Source: Chryseosolibacter indicum (GTDB taxonomy: Bacteria; Bacteroidota; Bacteroidia; Cytophagales; Cyclobacteriaceae). From it: DNA of 64,000 bases. The notes beneath the pieces are model-generated. The model searched no databases, had not been told where the DNA came from, and saw nothing but the letters and a program-made list of their open reading frames with translations. The stretch spans positions 1,703-65,702 of the forward strand of contig NZ_JAHESD010000015.1 of the NCBI RefSeq assembly GCF_018598585.1. Direction: 5' to 3'. Positions within the stretch are counted from its first letter, which is position 1; the number at the start of each line of letters is the position of its first letter. Both the position numbers and the translations under genes were made by a program. Shown here one piece after another: positions 1-8,036 of this stretch.

Positions 1-2862
1 GCAGTAGCTGGAGCTTATACATTTAAATATGTAGTAACGGGCACAGCACCATGCGCAAAAGATTCTGCTACTGTTACTGTAAATGTTAATGTAAATGAAA
101 TTGCAAATGCGGGCCCTGATCAAAGCGTATGTGGTACTGCAACGTTAAATGCGAATTCGCCGAATACCGGTACAGGGTTATGGAGCTTTGCACCAGGTGG
201 TGATGCTGATGGACTTGGTATTATTGATAATCCAAGTAGTCCAACAAGTAAATTTGATGGTACGATAGGTCAAACATATACACTCAGATGGACGATTACC
301 AACGGAGCTTGTAGTAGTTTTGAGGATGTTCAGATCAAGTTTAATCTAGCACCTTCTGTTGCAGATGCGGGAGCTGACCAGCTGATTTGTTCTCAAAATT
401 ATACAACATTAAATGCTACGGCGCCAACAGCTGGAACCGGTATATGGTCTGTTATAGAAGGTATGGGGGGAATTCCAATACCTGCAAATGACATTAATGC
501 ACAATTTATAGGGGTTACAGGAACATTGTATAAATTAAGATGGATAGTAACTAATGGAACCTGTCCTCCGAGCATAGATGAAGTTGTCATCAATTTCGCA
601 GCAGCTCCTACAGTAGTATCTCCCGTAACTGTATGTCTTAACACAACAGCTCCTGTACTAACAGCTACTGCAGTGGGTGCAACAGCGTACCAATGGTACT
701 CTGTATCAGGAGGGGCGAGTACACTGATAGCTACAACAACTACAGGTAGTTATACACCTACAGCCGCACAATTAAATGTAGGAACAGTAGGAACGACTAA
801 CTTTGAAGTGAGGGCTGTTTATCCTTGTGGTACGAGTGTCGCTTCTGCTATAGTTGTTAATGTCTCCAACACAGGTTCTTGCGGTGGAGGTGGTAATGGT
901 CCTGGCGGACCTATCAATTGCGGAGTCTTTACAATTCCGACTCCGAAGTTGACGTTGCCAACATGCTTAACAGCTAATAACGGTATGAATGATGGGGCAA
1001 TCGAGCTGACAATAACAGGAGGCAATCTTCCTGCCGGACAGTCTTATTATGTTGTCTTATATGATAGTATCTTAGGAGGCACTCAAACAAGTTACTTTAC
1101 ACGAAGTATTCCAGTTCCTCCAGGAGTTCCAACATCATTCGATAATTTACCTCCTTCACTTGACTACCAGATATTCATAACAGATGGTACGAGTACCTGT
1201 ATACTATCACAAAGCTTACAAGTGCAATCTACAGTTACTGCAACGTTAGATCCTGCTTCCGTAAAAGATGCGGTTTGCTTTGATCAGCCAACAGGGCAAG
1301 CACAGATAACTGTAACAGGTGGAAATGCTCCTTATGAGTATTCAACAGATAATGGCACAGTGTGGAGTACGTTCACTTCTAACTTAACCAACTTGCCGGT
1401 GGGAACTTACTCAATACTGGTAAGAGATGATGGTACAGATAAATGTCCTGCAGAAGTTCAAATAACTATCAATAATGCTCCTAGCAAGGTATCATCTATT
1501 TATGAAGCGAAAGAAGCAAGTTGTAATAACAATGATGGTGAGCTCAAGGTGAGTGATCCTACAGGAGGAAATGCGCCTTATACCATTTCGTTCCAGGGAG
1601 GCCTGTTTGAAAACTTAACAGATTCTATAGTTTATAAAGGTCTACAACGAGGTAATAAAAACTACAGGATCAGGGATGTTAATGGATGTGAGCAGTCAAT
1701 GATTGTGAACATTCCATCACCTAATCAGATAATAATTAATGATCCGCAGGCAACAGTAACACCTCCTTCTTGTGAAAGTGGTGGAACAGATGGATCAGTT
1801 GTTATTGCAGTAGATATGGATGAGACTCAAACACCAGGTCCTTATAAGTATGGCATCGCAAGAGCGACAGAAGATGAGAGCACTATTACGCTGGAGAAGT
1901 TCCCAAATAGCGGAAATAGTGATATGAAATCAGGTCTTACTGCCGGAAATTACTATGTCTTAGTGAGTTCGGATTTTGGTTGTCCTACGAGACAAGATTT
2001 TACAATATCAGGTGGTGCAATTGCGGTTGATTTCATGACAGAAAAATTCTGCGAAGAGAACAAGCAGGTAGTACAGTTGTCAGATATTAAAGGTGATAAT
2101 AATGCCGCGTTTGATGTACTTGTTTTCGATAAGTTCTCTGGAAAAAGAGTAGATTCTATAAGGGTTTCACCGTTTCCGATAACCAATACATATCTTATTG
2201 AAGACCGTAATTTCTTAAGTAAGAAAGGTGAATACAACTTGATAGTGAGACAAAATCAAGCGTTGTGTCCTATCGTTAAATCTGATAAAAAGACAGTTGT
2301 CATTAGTAATCCAATAAGTGCAAGTATCGAAGGCATGACGGCTTCTTATCCTGATATGCCTACTGGTTCATTAAAAGTTGTAGGTATTACCGGAGGAGAT
2401 CCAGGTTACATGATCACTATCAGTTTGGATTCAGCTTCAAGTTCTTTATCAAGTTTTGAAAAGACTGAGCCAATTGAGGAGAATGAGAACTTTGAACTGG
2501 AGAAGTATTATAAAAAGCAATTGCCTGCTGGACGTTATGGAATTGTAATAGAAGATGAATCTGGTTGTACTTTAGATTTAGTTGGAAGGGTACCTTTAGA
2601 CAACTCCGTATATGCACCGAATATCTTTACACCAAATGATGATGGTATCAATGATATATTCTTTGTACGCAACCTTGGGGACTCAGGTAATAAATTGGTG
2701 ATCACCAATCGCTGGGGTAAGGAGATTTATAAATCAGATAACTACCAAAACAACTGGAGAGGTGAGGGAGCTGTTGATGGTATTTACTTCTACAGACTTC
2801 AAATAGGAAAAAATGAACCGATTACAGGTTGGGTTGAGATTATGAGAGGCATCAAGCCTTAA
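1..2862 (+). CDS. Large secreted adhesin-like protein with SprB-type repeats and T9SS C-terminal sorting domain (5' partial)
   Basis: The reading frame is open from the first base, so only the last 953 residues are visible and the true start lies outside the window. The visible N-terminal part carries at least two related Ig/PKD-like modules of about 80 residues, each beginning with an A-x-AG-P/A-DQ-x-x-C motif and containing GTG-x-W and an LRW-x-(I/V)TNG-x-C strand. The centre holds SprB-like repeats (C-x-x-x-x-G followed by GGNAPY). The last ~83 residues, from YAPNIFTPNDDGIND to the end, match the gliding-motility/CHU_C type B sorting domain that targets proteins to the type IX secretion system. 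The protein is therefore inferred to be exported through T9SS and attached to or released from the cell surface, as for SprB-like adhesins. Its binding partner is not readable from the sequence. It ends in a strong hairpin shared with the convergent neighbour. Confidence 0.88.
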   Translation, partial: AVAGAYTFKYVVTGTAPCAKDSATVTVNVNVNEIANAGPDQSVCGTATLNANSPNTGTGLWSFAPGGDADGLGIIDNPSSPTSKFDGTIGQTYTLRWTITNGACSSFEDVQIKFNLAPSVADAGADQLICSQNYTTLNATAPTAGTGIWSVIEGMGGIPIPANDINAQFIGVTGTLYKLRWIVTNGTCPPSIDEVVINFAAAPTVVSPVTVCLNTTAPVLTATAVGATAYQWYSVSGGASTLIATTTTGSYTPTAAQLNVGTVGTTNFEVRAVYPCGTSVASAIVVNVSNTGSCGGGGNGPGGPINCGVFTIPTPKLTLPTCLTANNGMNDGAIELTITGGNLPAGQSYYVVLYDSILGGTQTSYFTRSIPVPPGVPTSFDNLPPSLDYQIFITDGTSTCILSQSLQVQSTVTATLDPASVKDAVCFDQPTGQAQITVTGGNAPYEYSTDNGTVWSTFTSNLTNLPVGTYSILVRDDGTDKCPAEVQITINNAPSKVSSIYEAKEASCNNNDGELKVSDPTGGNAPYTISFQGGLFENLTDSIVYKGLQRGNKNYRIRDVNGCEQSMIVNIPSPNQIIINDPQATVTPPSCESGGTDGSVVIAVDMDETQTPGPYKYGIARATEDESTITLEKFPNSGNSDMKSGLTAGNYYVLVSSDFGCPTRQDFTISGGAIAVDFMTEKFCEENKQVVQLSDIKGDNNAAFDVLVFDKFSGKRVDSIRVSPFPITNTYLIEDRNFLSKKGEYNLIVRQNQALCPIVKSDKKTVVISNPISASIEGMTASYPDMPTGSLKVVGITGGDPGYMITISLDSASSSLSSFEKTEPIEENENFELEKYYKKQLPAGRYGIVIEDESGCTLDLVGRVPLDNSVYAPNIFTPNDDGINDIFFVRNLGDSGNKLVITNRWGKEIYKSDNYQNNWRGEGAVDGIYFYRLQIGKNEPITGWVEIMRGIKP

Positions 2863-2880
2863 GACAAGTTAGTCTGATAA

Positions 2881-2925
2881 AAAGAGAGAAACAACGGTTA
2901 CTTTAATCGCTTTGTTTCTCTCTTT
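2881..2925. terminator. Bidirectional rho-independent terminator
   Basis: A perfect 14-bp stem (AAAGAGAGAAACAA at 2881-2894 with its complement at 2912-2925) encloses a 17-nt loop between two convergent genes. On the minus strand it is followed by a T-rich run (TTTTTATC), and on the plus strand by CAATTT. It probably ends both transcripts, and is better shaped for the minus-strand acyl-CoA reductase. Confidence 0.75.
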
Positions 2926-2931
2926 CAATTT

Positions 2932-3939
2932 CTACTGAAGGGATTGTAGGAAAGCAATTGTATCTATCTGGTCAGCATAATCATTTAATTGCGGCAACTG
3001 TGCCTGACCTATTTTAACGGTAGCGGGTTTTGCATTTCCAACGATACATTGAATTTTGTCAGATTGTGATTTTAGTTTGGCAGTAGCTGCCTCCCAACTA
3101 TCATAGAATTCATAAAAAACCACGGAGATAGGAGAGAGTAAGCGCTCATTCTCCTGTAGAAGCACAAATTCTGAGTCAAGAAAAGGAATACGGTTCACCA
3201 GTAAAATAGACTTTTGGTAATCATAGTTATTATGATACTTATGGTGATGCATTATATTCTTATAAGGCGTCCATGCGTTTAGAAGCTTAGTGAAGTCAAA
3301 CTCATTCGGAACCAAAAGTTTTGATACATTACGACATCCCAGTCCGAAATACGTGAAAACATCTTTACCCAAATCATAAAGTTCCTGCTCATTTTCGAAA
3401 CCCGTGAGAAGCGCGCAAGAGGATCTATTCTTCCTGATAATGTGCGGGTACTTACTAAAGTAGTACTCAAAATACCTTGATGAATTGTCACTGCCTGTGG
3501 CAATAACAGCATCAAAGTTCTTTAGTTGTTCTGTAAAAGATATCGATTCTCGAAATCGGGGCTCTATCTCAAGCAACTTATTTATTACAAATTTTAGGAG
3601 AACTGAATCTTTTGAACTTGGCTTAATAAGAATACGGTTGCCCGTTATCAGTATGGAAAGTAGGTCATGAAATCCAACTAGCGGAATATTACCGGCCATA
3701 ACAACAGCAATAGTTTTGGTAGTATTTTCTTGTAGCTTGTACGGAGAAAGCCATTCTTCCAAATTTCTTCTTGTCAATACTGTTGATAAAGCTTCAATGG
3801 CTGTACTGACGCTTTCATTTGCAAACCAGGAGTTCTCATTTACTGCTTTTGAAGAAATCCACTCTAATTCTGCTTTATCGATTGCAAGGAGATAATTTCC
3901 TAGTTTTTCAAATGCTGTTATTCTATCTTTAGAATTCAT
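2932..3939 (-). CDS. Acyl-CoA reductase, LuxC family
   Basis: A 335-residue protein of the LuxC/acyl-CoA reductase family (aldehyde dehydrogenase superfamily), which reduces acyl thioesters to aldehydes with a nicotinamide cofactor. Supporting motifs are the nucleotide-binding stretch VMAGNIPLVGFHD (residues 80-92), ATGSDNSSRYFEYYF (about 147-161), and GLGCRNVSKL with the presumed acyl-accepting Cys202. The length is shorter than luminous-bacteria LuxC (about 480) because the N-terminal region is reduced, which is usual for Bacteroidota homologues. No luxA, luxB or luxE lies nearby, so bioluminescence is not implied. The gene is divergent from a two-cluster ferredoxin, which suggests an electron-transfer link. 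The fatty aldehyde product and its use are unknown. Confidence 0.82.
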   Translation of the reverse strand: MNSKDRITAFEKLGNYLLAIDKAELEWISSKAVNENSWFANESVSTAIEALSTVLTRRNLEEWLSPYKLQENTTKTIAVVMAGNIPLVGFHDLLSILITGNRILIKPSSKDSVLLKFVINKLLEIEPRFRESISFTEQLKNFDAVIATGSDNSSRYFEYYFSKYPHIIRKNRSSCALLTGFENEQELYDLGKDVFTYFGLGCRNVSKLLVPNEFDFTKLLNAWTPYKNIMHHHKYHNNYDYQKSILLVNRIPFLDSEFVLLQENERLLSPISVVFYEFYDSWEAATAKLKSQSDKIQCIVGNAKPATVKIGQAQLPQLNDYADQIDTIAFLQSLQ

Positions 3940-3963
3940 AAACTTTTACTATACTAATCCCGT

Positions 3964-3993
3964 TTTGTAGGATAGTTATTTGACGTATTTTTG
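3964..3993 (+). promoter_or_regulatory. Bacteroidota-type promoter for the ferredoxin gene
   Basis: TTTG (3964-3967), an 18-nt spacer, then TATTTTTG (3986-3993), a full match to the Bacteroidota TTTG / TAnnTTTG consensus. It ends 28 nt before the ATG at 4022, which argues against any upstream start codon for the ferredoxin because such a start would fall inside the promoter. Confidence 0.72.
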
Positions 3994-4021
3994 TAAGGAA
4001 AAATTCAAAAGTAGAGAAAGC

Positions 4022-4384
4022 ATGGCAATAATAATTACGGACGAGTGCATCAATTGCGGTGCATGTGAACCGGAATGCCCAAATACAGCGATTTATGAAG
4101 GTGGTAGGGAATGGAATTGGGCAGGAGGCACTAAACTTGAAAGTGTAGAACTTGAAGACGGCGTGGTTATTGACGGAAAAGCACCTCAAACACCTGTCTC
4201 TGATGAGTTTTATTATATAGTATCAGGTAAATGCACAGAATGTACTGGTTTTCATGAAGAGCCACAATGTGCGGCTGTATGTCCGGTTGATTGTTGCGTA
4301 CCAGACCCTGATTACGTTGAAACAAAAGAAGAGCTACTCGCCAAGAAGGCTTGGCTCCATCAGGAGGTAGAACAAAGCAATTAA
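4022..4384 (+). CDS. Two-[4Fe-4S] cluster ferredoxin (Alvin type)
   Basis: A 120-residue ferredoxin with two four-cysteine motifs: C9-x2-C12-x2-C15-x3-C19-P, and C71-x2-C74-x8-C83-x3-C87-P, followed by C91 and C92. The enlarged gap between the second and third cysteines of the second motif (TGFHEEPQ) and the C-terminal helix are hallmarks of the Allochromatium vinosum ('Alvin') group, known for low-potential electron transfer. About 50 residues separate the two motifs, more than in the smallest members. The start at 4022 is chosen because an upstream in-frame codon near 3980 would lie in the promoter. The gene is divergent from the LuxC-type acyl-CoA reductase and ends in a clean terminator, so it is monocistronic. 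Confidence 0.9.
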   Translation: MAIIITDECINCGACEPECPNTAIYEGGREWNWAGGTKLESVELEDGVVIDGKAPQTPVSDEFYYIVSGKCTECTGFHEEPQCAAVCPVDCCVPDPDYVETKEELLAKKAWLHQEVEQSN

Positions 4385-4391
4385 TAATAGA

Positions 4392-4418
4392 AACCTAACA
4401 GGAATGTTAGGTTTTTTT
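4392..4418 (+). terminator. Rho-independent terminator of the ferredoxin gene
   Basis: A perfect 9-bp stem AACCTAACA / TGTTAGGTT with a GGAA tetraloop, followed by a run of T residues. It starts 7 nt after the ferredoxin stop codon. Confidence 0.88.
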
Positions 4419-4430
4419 ATGCGACAGCTT

Positions 4431-5336
4431 TTAACGCATGTTAGTTCTTTTAATCAGGTAAGTCTGAAGAATATGATTAAAAGCTCCTCTTACATCAGCC
4501 TCAACAAAATCAATTTTATACTGGTTGCATCGCATGGTCAGGCTCTTATGAAAACGTTCTGCTTCTATACGATATCGCTCTTTAATATCTGCAGGATTTA
4601 ACTTTAATTTATCTCCCGTTTCCAGATCAACAAACTCCATGGGGCGATCTTCAAAATCGAAAAGCAATTCCGTTTCGTTATCCATTACGTGGAAAACAAT
4701 CACCTCGTGTTTATTGTGTTTAAGATGTTGCAGGGCTTTAAAGAGATCATCGATATTTTCCTCACTATCAAACATGTCACTAAAAATAATAACGAGTGAC
4801 CTTTTATGAATCTTTTCTGCAATTTCATGAAGTACGTTTGACACTCTTGTCTTTTTCTCCTTTCTTTCTTGAGAGGTCACTTGTTCTAGCAATCCAAAAA
4901 TTTTGTCAACATGCGTTGGTGTTGATTTAACTGCAGTGAGCGTTTCAATTTGGTCAGAAAAGAGGCATAGTCCGACGGCATCCCTTTGCTTTTGAAGCAT
5001 ATAGCTTAAAGCAGAGGCTGCGTAGACACTAAACCGGATCTTAGATAATGACTTTACAGGATAATACATGGATTGAGAAGTGTCAATCGCTATAAGACAC
5101 CTTAAATTGGTCTCTTCCTCATAACGTTTTGTAAAGAGCCGATCTGTTCTCGCATAAACCTTCCAATCAATATGTCGTGTGCTTTCACCCTCGTTGTAAA
5201 GTCGATGTTCTGCAAATTCAACTGAAAAACCGTGGTAAGGAGACTTATGTAATCCAGTTATAAAACCCTCTACTAACTGTCTAGCAAGTAGTTCTAAGCT
5301 CGTATTTTGTTTAATCTCACTAAGTTTAATGCTCAC
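4431..5336 (-). CDS. DUF58 domain protein with vWA-like fold
   Basis: A 301-residue DUF58 protein. The family signature is clear: RLYNEGESTRHIDWKVYART (about 46-64), then IAIDTSQSMYY (about 82-92), whose D85-x-S87-x-S89 resembles the metal-binding MIDAS loop of von Willebrand A domains, and IIFSDMFDS further on. No membrane segment is visible, so it is probably cytoplasmic. Family members usually sit in operons with a MoxR AAA+ ATPase and vWA/TPR proteins and are thought to act in protein or metal-centre maturation. Here it stands alone between a terminator and a divergent PUR-like gene, so any MoxR partner must be elsewhere. The molecular role is unknown. Confidence 0.85.
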   Translation of the reverse strand: MSIKLSEIKQNTSLELLARQLVEGFITGLHKSPYHGFSVEFAEHRLYNEGESTRHIDWKVYARTDRLFTKRYEEETNLRCLIAIDTSQSMYYPVKSLSKIRFSVYAASALSYMLQKQRDAVGLCLFSDQIETLTAVKSTPTHVDKIFGLLEQVTSQERKEKKTRVSNVLHEIAEKIHKRSLVIIFSDMFDSEENIDDLFKALQHLKHNKHEVIVFHVMDNETELLFDFEDRPMEFVDLETGDKLKLNPADIKERYRIEAERFHKSLTMRCNQYKIDFVEADVRGAFNHILQTYLIKRTNMR

Positions 5337-5426
5337 AATAATTGGAAAATGTGTATATTGATGCTTACTTTGATGTTTTAAAAGGTAAGTATTTTATTAC
5401 TTCAAACTAAATTATTTACGAGTTAG

Positions 5427-5457
5427 TTTGCAATCTTTGTGTAAAGTACTATCTTCG
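5427..5457 (+). promoter_or_regulatory. Bacteroidota-type promoter for the DUF3276 gene
   Basis: TTTG (5427-5430), exactly 19 nt, then TATCTTCG (5450-5457), seven of eight matches to TAnnTTTG. The element ends 40 nt before the GTG start at 5498. Confidence 0.65.
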
Positions 5458-5497
5458 ATAGAACCAAACGTATACCTAACTTTAAAATTGAAGGATT

Positions 5498-5854
5498 GTG
5501 GAAGACAACAAGACAAACGGCAGGGATGAAATTTTCTCGACGAAAGTGAAAGCCGGTAAAAGAACCTACTTTTTCGATGTAAAATCAACCCGTTCTAATG
5601 ATTACTATCTTACTATTACTGAGAGTAAGAAGCGTTTCAAAGACGAAGGTTTTACCTATGAAAAGCACAAGATTTTTCTTTACAAGGAAGACTTCAACAA
5701 ATTCTTAGAAGCATTAACAAATACTGTTAACCATGTTAAGCACGAATTGATGCCTAACGTTGATTTCAGTCAATTTGATAATCAACCGGAACGGGAAGAA
5801 GCGGAAACAGCTTCTAATGGCAGAGGATCGGATTCTGAACTAAAATGGGACTAA
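5498..5854 (+). CDS. DUF3276 / PUR-alpha-like nucleic-acid-binding protein
   Basis: A 118-residue acidic-tailed protein of the DUF3276 family, the bacterial counterpart of eukaryotic PUR-alpha/beta/gamma single-strand DNA/RNA-binding proteins. The core is a beta-beta-beta-beta-alpha unit: RDEIFSTKVKAGKRTYFFDV, then DYYLTITESKKRF, then KIFLYKEDFNKFLEALTNTV. The start is GTG at 5498; the promoter 40 nt upstream and the lack of any ATG support it. The last 25 residues are low-complexity and acidic. It is probably cytoplasmic and binds nucleic acid as a dimer, as known for the Borrelia PUR protein. It is monocistronic, with its own promoter and terminator. Confidence 0.85.
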   Translation: MEDNKTNGRDEIFSTKVKAGKRTYFFDVKSTRSNDYYLTITESKKRFKDEGFTYEKHKIFLYKEDFNKFLEALTNTVNHVKHELMPNVDFSQFDNQPEREEAETASNGRGSDSELKWD

Positions 5855-5880
5855 CCTAAATCAAAACCTATATTGGAAGA

Positions 5881-5912
5881 AAGCCCTTGAATATTCAAGG
5901 GCTTTTCTTTTT
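5881..5912 (+). terminator. Rho-independent terminator after the DUF3276 gene
   Basis: A 24-nt perfect palindrome (AAGCCCTTGAAT followed by its complement, 5881-5904) then TTCTTTTT. The stem can form about 10 bp with a small AT loop. Confidence 0.85.
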
Positions 5913-5990
5913 GCTAAAAATAGCGTAGGATGTCTGTTGGTGATTTATAAAAAAAACGAATGTAGCTACCTTTAAATCAGGAAATCCTAT

Positions 5991-5998
5991 CATATTTG
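5991..5998 (+). promoter_or_regulatory. Possible -7 element for ychF
   Basis: CATATTTG, seven of eight matches to TAnnTTTG, lies 17 nt before the ychF ATG. No convincing TTTG box was found 18-19 nt upstream, so this is a weak call. Confidence 0.3.
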
Positions 5999-6015
5999 CG
6001 GCCTAAATAACTACT

Positions 6016-7113
6016 ATGGGACTTCGTTGCGGAATTGTGGGTTTACCAAACGTCGGAAAATCAACACTATTTTCAGCTCTAACAAATATTCAAAATGTAG
6101 CAGCTAACTACGAGTTTGCTACCATTGATCCCAATATCGGTATTATAGACGTTCCTGACGATCGGCTAGATATACTTTCTGAGATAGTTAATCCTCAACG
6201 TGTTGTTCCTGCAACTATAGAATTCGTAGACATTGCAGGATTGGTAAAAGGTGCCAGTAAGAATGAGGGACGTGGAAATGGTTTCTTAACTAATATTCGG
6301 GAGGTGGATGCCATCGTCCATGTGATACGGTGTTTTGACGACGTAAATATTGTTCGTTCAGTGGGACCTGTTAACCCTGTGTCTGACAAGGAGATCATTG
6401 AAATGGAACTTCAATTAAAGGATCTCGAATCTGTTGATAAGAAGATTGGTAGAATAGAAAGATCAGCTAAGTCCGGCGATCCGAGGGCAAAGGCAGAGCT
6501 TGAGGTTCTTAAACAGTATAAGGCTACTCTTGAGCAGGGAAAAAATGCAAGGACATTAGAAGTATCTGAGGATGAGAAAAAGGCCGTAACTGATCTCTTC
6601 CTTCTTACGATGAAACCAATGATGTATGTTGCCAATGTAGATGAAAAATATCTTCATGAAGACAATAGTCATGTGAAAGCGTTAAAAGAGGCTGTTTCTA
6701 AAGAAGGTGCCAATATTGTAAAGATTTGTGCGGCATTGGAGGCACAAATCGCTGAAATTACAGAAAAGGAAGAGAAGAAGATGTTCCTGGAAGAATATGG
6801 CTTAAAGGAATCAGGCCTGAACAGGATGATCAGGGCAGGTTACGAGCTTCTTGATTTGATAACTTACTTTACAGCAGGAGAGAAAGAGGTAAGGGCATGG
6901 ACAATAAAAAAGGGATGGAAAGCACCTCAAGCGGCTGGCGTTATCCATACTGATTTTGAGAGAGGCTTTATAAAAGCGGAGGTAGTTAAATTGACTGATT
7001 TTCAAAAGTTTAAATCAGAGGCTGCGTGCAGGGAAGCAGGAAAATTAGCAATAGAAGGGAAGGAATATGTAGTTGAAGATGGTGACATAATGCATTTCAG
7101 GTTTAATGTTTAA
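6016..7113 (+). CDS. ychF: Redox-regulated ATPase YchF (Obg-like)
   Basis: A 365-residue YchF/OLA1 protein of the usual length. It has the G1 loop GLPNVGKST (residues 9-17), a switch/G3 region in VDIAGLVKGASKNEGRGNGF, a central coiled region (about 130-195), and a C-terminal TGS domain ending KEYVVEDGDIMHFRFNV. The family is cytoplasmic, prefers ATP to GTP because the NKxD-type specificity motif is altered, and associates with ribosomes and stress/redox responses. The ATG at 6016 gives the canonical MGLRCGIVGLPN start. It follows a terminator and appears to be transcribed alone. Confidence 0.97.
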   Translation: MGLRCGIVGLPNVGKSTLFSALTNIQNVAANYEFATIDPNIGIIDVPDDRLDILSEIVNPQRVVPATIEFVDIAGLVKGASKNEGRGNGFLTNIREVDAIVHVIRCFDDVNIVRSVGPVNPVSDKEIIEMELQLKDLESVDKKIGRIERSAKSGDPRAKAELEVLKQYKATLEQGKNARTLEVSEDEKKAVTDLFLLTMKPMMYVANVDEKYLHEDNSHVKALKEAVSKEGANIVKICAALEAQIAEITEKEEKKMFLEEYGLKESGLNRMIRAGYELLDLITYFTAGEKEVRAWTIKKGWKAPQAAGVIHTDFERGFIKAEVVKLTDFQKFKSEAACREAGKLAIEGKEYVVEDGDIMHFRFNV

Positions 7114-7192
7114 AGATTCCTTACGGAAGGTTCCAACCATTAGAATTTTTTTTTAGTTTTATAATCTGCTCATCATCAGAATAGAGCGAGTT

Positions 7193-7214
7193 CGGGTTAC
7201 AATTTTTTAACCCG
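7193..7214 (+). other. Hairpin in the leader of the cas6-like gene
   Basis: CGGGTT (7193-7198) and AACCCG (7209-7214) form a perfect 6-bp stem with a 10-nt AT-rich loop, ending 21 nt before the TTG start at 7236. It is not followed by a clean T-run, so it is unlikely to be the ychF terminator. Cas6 enzymes recognise short hairpins, so a role in self-regulation is possible but speculative. Confidence 0.3.
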
Positions 7215-7235
7215 TTGTTATAAATTTTTTAAGGT

Positions 7236-8036
7236 TTGAGAACCAGGATTATTTTTTCTTTGAAAAATCGTGGGGCTTATGTGCCCTTTCATCATCAATA
7301 CCTGTTAGCGCAGGTTATTAAAGGACTTTTAGTTTTTGGACCTCAAAAAGCATATTTAGACTTTCAACAATTCAATTTTTCTGGTTTAAAAGGACAGACA
7401 AAAGTAAGTCGCAAAGGGCTACATTACTATTCTTCTAGAGTAACACTTGTATTCTCTTGTTCTGATAAATCTTTTATGGATTATTTCTTATCAAGATTAT
7501 TTGAGCAAAAGGAAATTATTGTAGGAAACCTTCATTTGGTTCCGGAGAGTACCGAAGCGGAAGATCCTATTAAAATTGGAGATGAAGCAAGGTTTCTTTG
7601 TATTTCTCCAGTAGTACTAATTCCGGCGTCCTTTAACGATGACAGAAGCAAAAAATTTGTGTCTCCTGATCAGGATGAATTTTCAGATCTTCTTTATGAA
7701 TCTACGTTGGCAAGGATGGAGGCGACTGGTAACTTCACAGCAGAGCAACTAGCTTCATTTTACAAGTTTCAAATTGTTCCGGATAATGAATATTTACAGC
7801 GTATTCAAAATTCCCATAAGAAATTTGCACGAATCTATCCCTTATATGATAATGATGTAAGGTTTGAAGTAAGGGGTTATACATTGCCGTTCACTCTGTA
7901 TGCGGCCCGTGAGGTGCAGGAATTCGTCTATGAGAACGGACTAGGCTATTTTACATATAAAGGGTTTGGGATGTTAGACGTTGCTAATAATAATTCTATA
8001 AGCACGGCTACTCAACAGGAAATGTCATATGCTTAA
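7236..8036 (+). CDS. Orphan Cas6-like CRISPR endoribonuclease
   Basis: A 266-residue RAMP-type protein resembling Cas6, which cuts CRISPR precursor RNA within repeat hairpins without metal. Visible family marks are the N-terminal strand RTRIIFSLKN, FHHQYLLAQVI with candidate catalytic His19/His20, the FDxxF-FSGLKG strand (about 43-53), and the C-terminal glycine-rich loop NGLGYFTYKGFGML (234-247), which binds RNA in this family. The only start seen is TTG at 7236; upstream there is no alternative ATG in frame. No CRISPR array, cas1, cas2 or interference genes occur in the window, so it is an orphan. Its 3' end overlaps the convergent T9SS plug gene by four bases. It may process array RNA in trans or have been co-opted for another hairpin RNA. 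Confidence 0.8.
   Translation: MRTRIIFSLKNRGAYVPFHHQYLLAQVIKGLLVFGPQKAYLDFQQFNFSGLKGQTKVSRKGLHYYSSRVTLVFSCSDKSFMDYFLSRLFEQKEIIVGNLHLVPESTEAEDPIKIGDEARFLCISPVVLIPASFNDDRSKKFVSPDQDEFSDLLYESTLARMEATGNFTAEQLASFYKFQIVPDNEYLQRIQNSHKKFARIYPLYDNDVRFEVRGYTLPFTLYAAREVQEFVYENGLGYFTYKGFGMLDVANNNSISTATQQEMSYA

Noticed and set aside
2932-4384. Bioluminescence (lux) locus
   Set aside because: Only a LuxC-type reductase is present, with no luciferase subunits.
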